Below are positions 44,480-56,190 of a stretch of 64,000 bases of DNA, in pieces. This DNA is from Hofstenia miamia. Lineage: Eukaryota; Xenacoelomorpha; Acoela. Position 1 is the stretch's first letter, and the number at the start of each line of letters is the position of its first letter. The translations under genes were made by a program, and so were the position numbers. The stretch is from contig SCFE01000112.1 of assembly GCA_004352715.1 (NCBI GenBank), positions 1 to 64,000 of the forward strand, given 5' to 3'. A model generated the notes under the pieces. It was not told the origin of the DNA, did no database searches, and saw only the letters and a list, made by a program, of their open reading frames with translations.

Positions 44480-47400
44480 TTTATAACAACTACAAAACTT
44501 GAAAACACTAACAATAAACAAATATTTATTTACAGTACAATTTAGAGCATCTGATCAAATTTTAGAATTATTAATAAATTGGAACATTATCAACTGCTTT
44601 GTTGATATTTCCTTTTTGAATAAACATATTCCATTTCAAAAAGGCAGTAGGTATTTGACAAAGAACAAATACAAGGCCACATTTATGTTATTTATAACTA
44701 ACAGCCTTTATTACTAATTTCTGACCATCCCCTTTAATATTCTCAGTTCAAATCAATTTACAAATAAGAACATGTATTTACAAAATGTGGAGCCTGACTT
44801 AAGAACAGTTTACTTAGGTCATAGTAGTAGTAAAAATGTGGGCTCCTTAGTAGGATGTTGCAATTGGTAGAAAATGATCATTTGGCAATCATGATAAATT
44901 TGACAATGTCTTTATCTTTTTTTGTGATTTCAATATACGTAATGAAAAATTTTGCTATGATTGATTATAGGATATCCATGCTCGTACTCATATTCCAAGA
45001 ATTTTTCGAAACACTTTGTCGCTAGGCATAATGGAAAATGAATATAAATGTTTAACAAATTCAGAAAGGGACATTTGTATTTGCGAAATTTGTGTTTTGA
45101 TTTTGATTTTGATATATCTAAACGTAAACTGCAATGACGTCGAACCCAACAGCATCGATTTAGCTTAGGTACAATAAAATTGAGCTTAATTTAAATACAA
45201 TTATTGGAAAATCCAAGTATGTCTTTAGTTTAGACTGTCTGAAATCATAAAATTTTAAATTTCGTTAAAATAGATTGAAGTATATAAAATTTGCAGCACA
45301 TTGAATAACGTGTTGTATAGTAATTGGGTAATGCAATTTATAGATTTATAAAAGCTTTAAATTAAATATCTGTAGAACGATGTTTTGTTATGTCAAATAA
45401 GCATCGCAATTTTGTCGAAAATGAAAACTGTGTACTAGATATACTATACTAAAAAAAAAAGTTTTTCTGTACATCTACATAGCTGGCAACAATAATAATA
45501 ACTTAAATCTACATTAGCAATTTAGAGAAACGGTTTTAAGATAAATTATAAATTCGAATTAATATCATTATTGATCCTGTTTCGGTCGATCTTACTGATT
45601 ATATCTAAGTGTTCTACATCTGATTTGTTAATTAAATTTTTGTTCATTTTCAAGCATATGTATATTCAAGAATTACAAAATGCGTTGTCCTTCATTAAGT
45701 TTAAAATGAGTGACATTGCTAGATTTATTTTTGAATACAATAGAATTTTGAAATGGTGAAAAGCTTTTCAATCTCAAATATACTTATGCCAGCGAAAAAA
45801 CGACTACATATGTAAATAAAATAATGAAAATGGTAATTTTGTTGTAACTATCAGCTTAATAATAATAATGAAGAAATGTAGTTTATTTTTCGCTCACATT
45901 TTTAAGTTTGCAAAATTGTGTCTTTGAAACAATGAGTTGCAATATGCTTTGTAAAATATCATTTTTTGAATTATCACAAATATTTAGCAATTATGACTAT
46001 TTGAAATCTAGATGTAAAACTGAATTTTTAATGTATTTTATGAGTTTGTGCACTTTCTATTTTATTGCACTCGAATCACTCTATCCCCGAGTTCTAAGGG
46101 TCGCAAAAATAGTTAACTACGGAAAAGTTAACCTTAGTGCACTATATTTAACCATATAGAGTTACCCCTTTAATGCGAGCCTAAATATGTACATGAATCA
46201 CTGTTTCACACTAAACTATTTCATAATACCGATGCAATGTAAACATATTTTAAGAAAATATTTTAAATAGTAAAAGCCTCGATATTGCATATGCTGGTAA
46301 TACGCTTTAGGCAAATTTCTATATACTTGCCATCTGAATCATCTGCTTTTTAGCCTTGCTTTGCTTGTAGAAGAACAAGCCACGGCAACTGTCAGAATGA
46401 CAATGTGCGATCTATGAAAAGCCAAACATGTTTTAGGGTTACAAGCATAATTCCCTTATTACTTCATAATCAAATTATCTTGCTTTACTGTTCTGAATAA
46501 AATGCTCATTCATCAAAATGCTTAGTAACTATTTACATGAAGTGTATTTTGCGTTGCAGAGCAATTTGGGCAAAGTTAACTATTTCATATGTATCTTCAA
46601 ACATTTAGTTATTAGATTTCGGCAATGTCAGTAAACTCAACTATCTTAAGAAAAGCATTAATTTCTTCACAAAATGAAATTTATTTGATCTTATATTTAA
46701 CATTATCTCAAAATTTTGATAACTTAAATTGGGAATTTACATTTTCACAAATATTTCAAAATCTAGTTGCATATTATGCTACTAACAGCATTAATAATTT
46801 TGGAACATGTTATGCAGAGACAAAGAAAAATGGCATGTCAAATCTAGCTGGATATTCCAAATCTAAGAAAAGAGATTGAAATAATTTAGCTTAACATGCA
46901 AATGATTATTTAATTTCAAAAAGTTGCAAAATTGAAGTAGGGAAATGCTCTACATATCATAAACGAACAGTGATGGAGAATTAATTTTGATATGCGACCA
47001 AACATATTTCATCTACAGTGTGTATGACATTTCAGGTGTTAATGTTCGCGGAAGATTTACAAGCAAATTATAGATAATTTCTGCATATTTCGACCGCATG
47101 TTAATATGATTCTGCTTCGCCAATCCTTTAATATCTCAATATGGATGGTAGTCAGCAAACTAAATTTCAATTGCTTCGTTTGCTCACAGCATATAAGCTT
47201 GGGAAATGTGATAACGAATTTTTTATAGATTTCATTTAATAAATTAACACTGCTACTTTTTTCAAAATTTAGAAATGCTTAAAATAATGGCAGCAAATAA
47301 TCCACTATAATTATAACAAAACATGTAAGCTTGAAAATAGAAGGTAATGTATTGCTTATAACATATAATTTCAGTCACAAACTCAGGATGATGATGAGAA

Positions 47401-48866
47401 ACAATGTATATAGAGATTTAGTCTTGTGTGACTTACACCTGAATTTAGACGACCTCCAATAGATTACTGCAATCAAAGACATAAATACTAGCTACTCGTT
47501 TGCATTCATAGATCAAGAACTGAATATTAGCAGGAAGGAGTAGCAGGAACGCCTCCCTTTCAAATCAGAAACTATTGCCTTGGCTTCACTTGATATACAT
47601 ACACATGAATATGTAAACTAAAACAAATATGTTCGATTAATAATGTTTACATTATTTTTTAAATTTGATTATATAATTAGTGTTATTTTTGATATTTCGT
47701 AGTTGCTTTTGAATTTTTCTAGAATGTTGTGCATAAAATCTTAATATATACTTCGTGATTAAGACGTGTCTTAAACGCCTTCGCGGCTTTAATTGACTCA
47801 TATAGATATAGTTTGAAAGAGTGTTCATTTTTCACTAGCGTTTTATTGTTTGTACAATAAAAATTTCAAATTCTAAATTTCATTTTGCCATGTACTTATT
47901 TAATCGTTTAGATGTTCGCAAATTATATTGTTTAGCTAATAAATTTCCTTCAGAAACTTCTTGAATATTCTTCAAGATTTACCGTTTATTATATTTTTGT
48001 TTAAGATTGCAAGTAATCCCAGAAGGCGAATTCGTGACATAGATTTTGTTTAATTTGATATTTATGCATAGATTTTAAGCTTTTTTCAAAAATTTCTACG
48101 ATTGTATCTGTTTAAATTCAAATAATTTCTTGAGCGTGTAAGAATCCCTTTATACTTTTGTCAATGAAACATGAAATAGACGCAAAAGTATCTTGTTTAA
48201 AATAAGTTACTTTATTTGTATTACCAAATGCACTATTTCTCTTGAAAATAATCACTTAAAATGTTTTTTACATTTGGCTATGAACTCATGCAATATATTT
48301 ATTTTATTTTACTATCTTATACTTTTTTGTACAGTTTTTAGACAATAGTTCATACATTGTCTTTAAATCAAATTTTTTCAAATAATGTATAGGTTTTCAA
48401 TATAATTGCCTAATTTACACTGTGATAGATGGATTTGTCTTTTATTATTAGTAGAATCCATAATAACACGTGATCATGTATTTGCGATTTAACTCAAATG
48501 CAGTTCATTTTAGTTGCAAAATAAGAGGTTTATTTTTGTCTATTAGATAAATTTTAATGCATAAAGTGATGGACTGTTGTTTAGCCTAATATATTAAATT
48601 AAGTGCAAGGTTTCATTTAGTTTTTGTAGTGAAATATCAGTTAAAGAATTGAAAAGAAGCACGAAGTGAAATATAATTAACACAATTGCAATTCATTCAT
48701 CACAAAATTGCAATCCTTCCAATTGAAATTTTGATGTAATAATAGCAATTAAGCATATGTAATTGTATATTGAAAGTAACTACTGTTAGATAAATTGCCT
48801 CAAAAATCCGTGTTCAAAATATGAGATGATAAAATCCCCAAATTTCAATTACCTTTTGACTAGTGA
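44480..48866. other. AT-rich intergenic DNA, no supported gene
   Basis: Open frames here are short and without recognisable motifs or splice context. I see no long tandem repeat. An 84-codon frame at 46625-46879 has no support beyond length. Confidence 0.6.
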
Positions 48867-49903
48867 AAAAATGCTATTAAAGAGGAATGTTCGCAATTTC
48901 TTTCTGAATTTTTTGTAATTTTTTTCAAATTTAATTTCTCTATTTAAGTTATTTCATAATTTAGTTGCTGTGTGGTGAAAACTATTAGAATGTTTATCTA
49001 AACATAAAAATGTTTGAGACCATTCATTTAATTTAATATACTGTTTTACAAAATTTGAATTTAAATATTATTGATAACATGCATTTGAATTTGATAATAA
49101 GGAGATAATATTTTGTTTTTGTGCAAAATTGAGTATTTTATGGGACCAATGAAAAGTTTTAGACATGAGGATGCGATGTTTTGAATTAATATTTGTAAAA
49201 AGGATTAAACAATATTGAAAGTGTGAAAGCCAGAGTCCAATTATTAATTGTTTGTGGTACGAAATATTTCTGAGATGATACCTAACTCCAGAAGCCATTT
49301 TTTTAATTTTAGCCATGAAGATTTGTTTGAAATTTAAATGATTATCAATTTCAACACCTAAATAATTAATAGATTCGCTTTGCTTTATTGGTACATTATT
49401 TACTTTAAGTTCTATGTTTTTTGTGAGATTTCTGTTTGTCTTAGGGGAGAATATTATAAATTGTGTTTTTTCAATATTTACTTTCAATTGATTATTTGAG
49501 AAATATTTTGTTAAATTTTCGATGTCATATTGGAAATTTTTAGTTGCATTTAAATCAGTACTTATAAGACAGGTATCATCTGTATATTGATAAATTTTAC
49601 TGTTTTTTACCTGTTGATTTATGTCATTAACATAGATTGCAAATAGAATAGGTCCGAGAACTGTGCCCTGTGGAACCCCACGGTCCATTATTATATATAT
49701 ATATTTTGATTTTTTACCATTTAGTATAACTCGTTGCCTTCGATTTTTGAGGAAAGTCATTATTAAGTTAACAGATTTGTTATCAAAATTCATTAAGTTA
49801 AAAGCGTTACTCAAATCAAGAAGTGCAACACAACTACATTTGCTTGGGGTTAAATTAGATTTTATTTGTTCTGATGTTGATGAAATTGCATCTTGAGTGC
49901 TAT
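48867..49903 (-). pseudogene. LINE reverse transcriptase, 5'-truncated, YTDD variant
   Basis: The minus strand opens at about 49903 with GYSTQDAI, then CVALLDLSNAFNL (RT motif A), RGVPQGTVLGPILFAIYVND and YQYTDDTCLI, in which the usual YADD is YTDD. After YLGVEIDNHLNF a tail follows, frame-broken near 49080, ending with the LWNNLN-type motif and the end CTATTAAAGAGGAAT. The 248-codon frame 49068-49814 is uninterrupted. No endonuclease is present, so it is a 5'-truncated insertion. It is distinct from the LINE at 2851. Confidence 0.85.
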
Positions 49904-50555
49904 AACCATTTCACTACGCTTGAGCAGTTCCAGAATCATGTCAATTATACGTTTGATAAGGGTGAAGCATATTTCCAATGGAATTTTGGGGCACATCATG
50001 TCATTTAAAATCAAGTGTCATTATAACCCAACGACGGAAACCCTAACATTTTGATTATTCACTGGGAAAATTATTTATTTTGTAGTGTATCCGACTGTAG
50101 ATGAGCTCAAATCTACGTATATTCACTTTTTAAGTGCGATATTTTTCAAATTTTTGAACGTGTCATTTAGTGTGCAATCATTGATGTTCACATTTTTATT
50201 TCTTAATTGTAATTATGGTTCTACAGCTGTCAAAAAAATATAGTTTACTTTTTTGCTTACTGGCAATCTTTAAACAATACTGTATAGAGAGTCGTTTTTT
50301 CAAATTTGATCCTCAAACGGAAACAAGTGTGAAGCTTATTGTAATTAATTAAATATTTGTTGTTGGCCATCTTTAAATTTAACAAGAGTTGTAAACTTCT
50401 GAATTCCAATCATGCAATTCTCACAATCCAGAGGTTTCCTCAACTATAAATGTAATTCCTCAATCTCAAAAACAGGTTACCTTAATAGAGGTTACCAAAC
50501 TATTTCTGTCCCATCAGCGCAAATGCATAGATTTATATATTCATTTCTTTAAATA
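49904..50555. other. AT-rich intergenic DNA, nothing recognised
   Basis: No open frame, repeat or RNA gene that I can support. Confidence 0.5.
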
Positions 50556-51599
50556 CCGTAAAATGGAGTGAATAGGGACGGTTTTAAGCTAAACTGCTGT
50601 GTGCAAAAAACTCGCTTAATTCCGGCTTTTACGGTATCTAGTATTATGTCCACTTGTCTAACCTCTTTTGTGAAATTGTGAAATAATCTATGACGCACAT
50701 GCGTTTTTTGCATTTTGATCCGATTTCTCCTTCATATAAAGTGAATAGGGACGCGAAATAATACATTGGAGTTATTCCTTTATAATTTCAAGTATTTTCT
50801 GGACAAAAGGTTACTGAGTTTTCGATTCTCAGAAATTTGAAATAAGTAATTTTTTCTTAAGAGGAACATTTTAAATATGCAATGTGTACCAACAAGCATA
50901 CACAAGCTTTGTTTTTGAGCTTACAAGTTGTTTTAAGAAGCAAAATCATTTCAAACACTAACAAGAAGCATGATATAACGAACACGAAAGTACAAAAACA
51001 CATAATGAAATCACTTGAAGTCAAGAGTGAATTCTGCCATATATTATCAATGCCACCCCCCCATCTGTCTCTCAACTCTTCAGATCTCCTTCATCTTCAT
51101 TTGCTTTCTCAGAGGTGGTTCCGGCAGCAATATCAGCATTATCCAGTTCAGCATTATTGTCAGGAAAATCTGCTCCTTGAACGCTCTTTCCTGGAGTAAC
51201 TTCTATTTTCCTCTTTCTTTTTTTGGATTGTTCTATTCTCACTGCTCGAGTTCGAAATATAGTCACGTCTTGATATCTATGGTTTACATATGTACAATAA
51301 TCATCTTAGAAAAACCTAACCAACAAGATGTCTCCAACTGCAAAAGTCAACCATGCGGAACCAAAGTTTTGACCACTAATTTTTTTACAAAAATACTCAC
51401 CAAAATATTTTCTTTCGTTATTCCAGAGTAGATAATGCAATCAAGCTAATTAATATCAATATTAATCAAGTAGTACTAGATGTGTGTGCAAAACAAATAT
51501 TAAGAATAATTATTGTTAACATGTTTTTTCCATAACAAACCACTTACACTTTTTTTGTCCTTATTCACCCGCCTGTCCCTATTGACCCCATTTTACCGG
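50556..51599. mobile_element. 1044-bp DNA transposon with inverted ends and TA target duplication
   Basis: The left end CCGTAAAATGGAGTGAATAG and the right end (reverse complement) CCGGTAAAATGGGGTCAATA are near-identical inverted repeats, flanked by TA (50554-50555 and 51600-51601), as in the Tc1/mariner/pogo superfamily. The motif GTGAATAGGGACG recurs at 50741, and a GTGAATAAGGAC version lies beside the right end, giving two subterminal copies per end. The only notable coding trace is a minus-strand frame 51072-51266, basic (KKRKRKIE) then acidic, resembling the C-terminal tail of pogo-like transposases. It is non-autonomous. Confidence 0.65.
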
Positions 51600-51601
51600 T
51601 A

Positions 51602-52704
51602 CTAGACTCAGCTATTCACAAAACCCTTCACAATGAGATATGTTAATACTCCAACATGCAGATGATATCATCGACGCAGATCTGAAATCCCTATGCCCAA
51701 CACGACTCATCATTCTCATCTAGAGCATTTGTTCCAATATTTTCAGGAACACGTAGACTTGCAGTAAACTATAGTCAACTTATTAGACATTCGGAGTGTA
51801 TGTCAAAAGAATACTAAATGACCTTCGATCATACCGTAAAAAAATCTCGTTGGTATTAGTTCATACAAATTTCACCGAATGAAATAATCAGAAATACATT
51901 GAAAGAGCTCCCTGTTGTACTTTCGAATACCATTCGTACACTAGTCAATCAATGTATAGGAAAAACATTTGCATAAATGCAGATATATTTCTATGGAAAT
52001 TTCGCTGCCGGAAACTACACAAGTTTACTTTTATCTGATTCGTATTTGCCATTGTTAATGACCATCGTCTAGTCGTACTCGCACACTTACTATCCTGTTA
52101 CTATCTTTCTTCTACACAATTGAGCATATAATCGTGCTATTTTCTATTTTAGTTATTAATTGGGATACAATTTTTTCTAAGCCTTAGTAAGTAGAAGTTC
52201 ATTAATTTTGTTAAGTTATTGTCCCATATGTTGTAAGATTATATTGTTATATTATATACATTCCGAAACCGAAAATTTAATACTACATTGTATTCTATTT
52301 TATGTTTTTGCAATTAAGAGAAATTTCTGTTTACTTCTTATGCTTCCCGCCATTATTTCATCTAAGCTATCCTCTATCAAAATATAACCAGATATCCCAT
52401 GTGTACCAATCATAGAATATAACTTAAAATGATACGTTTAACAAGGAATTTTTTCAATTTCTACCAACCCGTGGCTATTAGGAATATTGCATAGATATTC
52501 AAGAGTTGTGTTTCATTAAGTTTCTAGTTAATGGAATTATGGGAGGTAATGGTTTAATGATTTTGTTTCAAAGAGCGGGGAGTTGTGAAATTCACGCCCA
52601 CATGCATTTTCGCCAAGTTCGTCATAAGTTTCGCGATTCTTTTCCGCTTTAAAGCTCAATGTTAAAATTAATGTATTAATGTATTTAGTTATTGATGTCT
52701 CGAG
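51602..52704. other. Region upstream of the GAB gene
   Basis: No open frame or recognised repeat. It should contain the promoter and 5' UTR of the gene at 52705, but I see no convincing TATA box or CpG-rich stretch. Confidence 0.4.
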
Positions 52705-54558
52705 ATGATAGGAAATGAGGCTGGTAAACTCTATGATGGATATCTTAAAAAATCACCTCCACCAAAATTGATGCGCCAAAAAATACATTATAAAACCCGA
52801 TTCTTTGTTCTTCGTCGACAAGAGGATGGACGAACGTTTTTGGAATATAGCCGTAAGAAAACATCCAAGCATACTATATCTCGCATCCCAATGGATGCTT
52901 GTCAAACTATCGAAGCCTACATTAAGTTGAGAGGGTTTGATGATCGATTTGCATTTAGTGTTGTAACACCTCGTAGAACATATTTTCTAATGACAAAGGT
53001 CGAAGAAGAAATGAACGTAAGATTTAATCACTTTTAAGTGATCAGTTACTTTATTTATTAAAATAACTTATTCACTTTTGGCCTCTTTGGTTATTTTTTT
53101 CTTGATTGACTTACATTTGTTTAATTCTCACTATTTTGACTGTCGTACAAAAGCGATGTTTCATAAATTTTAAGGGGAAACATTTAAAAATTGAAACGCT
53201 ATCTTAAATATTACTTGCTCACTGTTATTCTTAAATGAAGTGGCAACCTTGTATAAACGTTTCATATATAGTGTAGATTATATTCTAATATTTACACTCC
53301 ACAAATCGCTGAGTAAAAGGATCTCTAAATCTCTTTTCTATTAAAGTATTTCTACAATTTTACATATAATTCTTATTATAATAAAGCTGTGCTTAGCTAT
53401 CGTGCAATTATATTCAAAATGCAATGCATTAAAAAATTTTGAATCAGTTATTTTTTAAGTTATTTTGTTAAAAACCTTTATGCTTTCGGTCCATTTCATT
53501 TTTTCCATTTATTTTAACTAATAATGGTTTATTGCTAGGGTTGGGTTGATGCAATATGCAAAGCTTGTCAACTATATCCGGACAATGATTCTGGATTTGA
53601 CAATCATGATGGTGCTTCAATCGCTACTACTACAACTAATTTATCGTCAGCAGAAATTATCAATGAAGAGCCCAAGCAAAATGGAAACTTCTTTGCCGAT
53701 CCATCACCCAATATGTATTCAAATTTAGGACTTCAAACCAACTATGAAAATGTTGAAGAGGTTCAACCTCACCGTCCCATGAATGACTCATCATATGAGT
53801 ATCTTGCTGATTCGTCCAGCAGTATTCTTGATAACATGTCATCATTGTCCAGCAATGAAAATGTTTACAGCGTGATGAGTAGTAGTTCTCTGCATTCACA
53901 ATATGTGCCTTCGGACAGAAATCTCACTCAATCCGATTTCTGTCTCAGCCAACACACAGGCTATAACAAGATTAGAAATCTTTCCTTGGAAACCTCAGTT
54001 TATGCTCTTCCAAAAGATCTTTCTTCTTGTAGTTCCAGAGATGATGTTTACAGTACGACAAGCAGTTCTGCTGGAATCACAAGTCCCATGCCAATTGTAG
54101 ATCGGTCAAAAAAGCCTCCCGGAGCAAAAGCAATATCCAAAAACAAACCTTTCAATATTCCCATCAATTTTGATGAATTCAACACAATTTATAATGATAT
54201 TAAATCTCCTGCAGATCCGAAATCGCCAATAGTCAGATTTGCAAAGAAAGGGTCTGGCCGGTTTGACTTCACGCCATCTGGTCTTGCTGCATTTGCCGAT
54301 GAACAACGCCAATCGAATGTCACTCCAGACAGCGTTGGAACATCGAACTCATCAGATCTCAGTGGAACAGATTCAGAGGAGGATGTTGAAAGAAAGTTGG
54401 TATATCTCGAGCTGGATGATTCAGTTGTTCCTTCAGATAAGCCAATAATTTCGAAACCACCAGCATCTTCAGTTTCGTACACAATGGTAGATGCTGACAT
54501 GACTAAGGCATTATTGGAATTAACTAATAAGCGTAAAGAAGCCTATCAACGTAAGTAG
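52705..54558 (+). CDS. GAB: GAB-family docking adaptor (PH domain, GRB2/PI3K/SHP2 motifs)
   Basis: Exon 1 is 52705-53016 (104 codons; donor GTAAGA at 53017) and exon 2 is 53539-54558 (acceptor CTAG at 53538, phase 0), about 443 residues. The ATG is preceded by an in-frame TGA at 52693. Residues ~8-118 are a PH domain: GYLKKSPP, RFFVLRR, then VEEEMN|GWVDAICKLC across the splice, matching the GAB EEEMN-W-IC-C ending. Exon 2 is Ser-rich with YSNL and YENV (GRB2 SH2, YxN), YSVM (PI3K p85, YxxM), PIVDRSKKP (GRB2 C-SH3, PxxxRxxKP; 54091-54117) and a C-terminal pair, VYLEL and SYTMV, 25 residues apart, like the SHP2-recruiting pair of vertebrate GABs. GAB proteins relay receptor tyrosine kinase signals at the membrane to Ras/MAPK and PI3K. 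No damage is seen; it looks functional. Shorter than vertebrate GABs (about 600-700). Confidence 0.9.
53017..53538 (+). other. GAB intron 1 (522 bp)
   Basis: GTAAGA...TTGCTAG. It splits the PH domain just before the conserved tryptophan of its last helix and keeps phase 0. No repeats seen inside. Confidence 0.85.
54551..54556 (+). other. Candidate splice donor at the GAB C-terminus
   Basis: GTAAGT, a consensus donor, overlaps the last two codons before the TAG at 54556-54558. If used, the protein would continue in a further exon and the apparent stop would be intronic. Confidence 0.45.
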
Positions 54559-56066
54559 CTTTTTCTTTCATTTTTAAGTTTCGCACCATATTTTAAATGT
54601 TAATGACAAAATACACACATTTTTTAATGAGTTAGAGCTTTGTACGTTCTAAAGAGCTAGGCTGCAATAATTTCACAAATTTTTAATTTTTTTAAGAATA
54701 CACTATTTATCTGATATTTTTATACTAATATTGAATTTTTTTTCAAATAGATACAATTAAAACACTACAAATACAGTTTAAAATACATTGCATAAGTAGT
54801 TTCCAAGCATGTTTGTAAATCATATCACTGTCCATATTTGGAGATGGCTGTATGAGACCGCTCTCCTTGTTCATCAGACATGTGTTTAAATAGCACTTTA
54901 AAAAGTGTTGTTTTATTGACATTCTGCAATCTCAAGTGTGCGTGTTTTCTAGCATGATTTCAAGAGTATTAGTTGGGCAGTTATTTACTTTATGGATTCA
55001 AACGTGCCTTCTCTCATAGTTCAAGGCGTCAATTAAATTTTCACAATTGAAAAGTTTTTTAATTGTGGTCTGGTCAGCATTCATTCTTGTTTTTGTCATT
55101 ATCTAGAAACAGAAACCGTGATAATATACTGAAAATGCTTCTTTATCTTTAACTAGCTTTTTAGAAATGGTTTTACATTCCTGAGTTAAATATGTATTGT
55201 TGGTGGTATAGTACAATCACTAGGAACACCAGGAGCATATTTTTGATTGTGTCACCAATATTAATATACTCTCGCAGGACCCATTTATTGCAAGTGAAAT
55301 TATCATTCTCAAATAAGCACAGATTACAAGAATACTTTATGCATCATGTCTCCAAGTCAATTAAATACACAATTATAGTATAATCACCAATCATGTATAA
55401 ACATTACTATTTAGTAAAATTTAATTCTTAATCGCTTTATAAGTTCGTCTGACTTAAACTTTGTCAGTGCGAGAGGCTGCCGTGTTTCAACTATGTTCTG
55501 CTTAGTTATCTTTGCATTGGACCTTCTGTGATTGTAGTATTTCTTCATCAGTGACATCGTACATGTACTATTTGTATGTGATGAATTAGAAATATCAATA
55601 TCTTATGCTTGTGATGAAACAGGTGAGACTTCGTCGTGAATATGAAGAGCAATTGAGGTACGAATCGATGAGTGAAACTGCGCTGCTTACAGCATAGTAT
55701 TTTTGCAACCCGAAATAGCAGTCATCTATATGATGGTGTGACACACGCAAATTCTAGCAATTTCAAATGTCATGCCATTTTTAACTCTCATGTTGCAACT
55801 TCTTTGTTAATATCTTATAGTAAAGACTAACCAAACTATTTTGAACACGTTTCAACAAAAACAGGGTGTTACTTGTGCATTCATCACGTATATAACAAAA
55901 AGTTTCTGTTGAACTTGCGCCTCCTACATAGTAAAACATGCAACGTTGGAAACAAGATGATAAATGCCCCCTATTTTTCTTAATAAAATTTACAGATAAT
56001 AATGTACTTTGCGCTTCAATTGATTACTTAAAATAATAAAAAATCTGTATGTCAAATTCAGTACAT
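54559..56066. other. Downstream region of GAB, no other gene seen
   Basis: AT-rich 3' flank. Apart from the possible exon noted above, no open frame carries motifs. Confidence 0.5.
55621..55697 (+). other. Possible GAB terminal exon (unproven)
   Basis: After AAACAG, a frame reads VRLRREYEEQLRYESMSE and ends TAG at 55697, a charged helical tail. Its phase does not match the donor at 54551 with a canonical AG acceptor; the matching frame stops after five residues. RNA evidence is needed to choose. Confidence 0.2.
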
Positions 56067-56190
56067 TAACTAATAAATTAATACTTCTGTCAGAATATAC
56101 TAATTATTCCGTTGATCAACATACTAAGAGTGTGCCTTCGATGTTTTAATTGCATGCATTTCGATTTCTCTAACCTTGAGAAATTACCAA
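56067..56190 (+). repeat. Dispersed direct repeat, copy 1
   Basis: About 125 bp starting near ACTAATAAATTAATACTTCT and including GATCAACATACTAAGAGTGT matches 58356-58484 at roughly 80 percent by eye. No coding potential. Probably an old non-autonomous element. Confidence 0.65.

Noticed and set aside
46625-46879. 84-codon frame in intergenic DNA
   Set aside because: No recognisable motif, no splice context, low-complexity Asn/Ser/Leu composition expected from AT-rich DNA.
54106-54500. Minus-strand frames within GAB exon 2
   Set aside because: Shadows of the GAB coding strand, which has domain and motif support.
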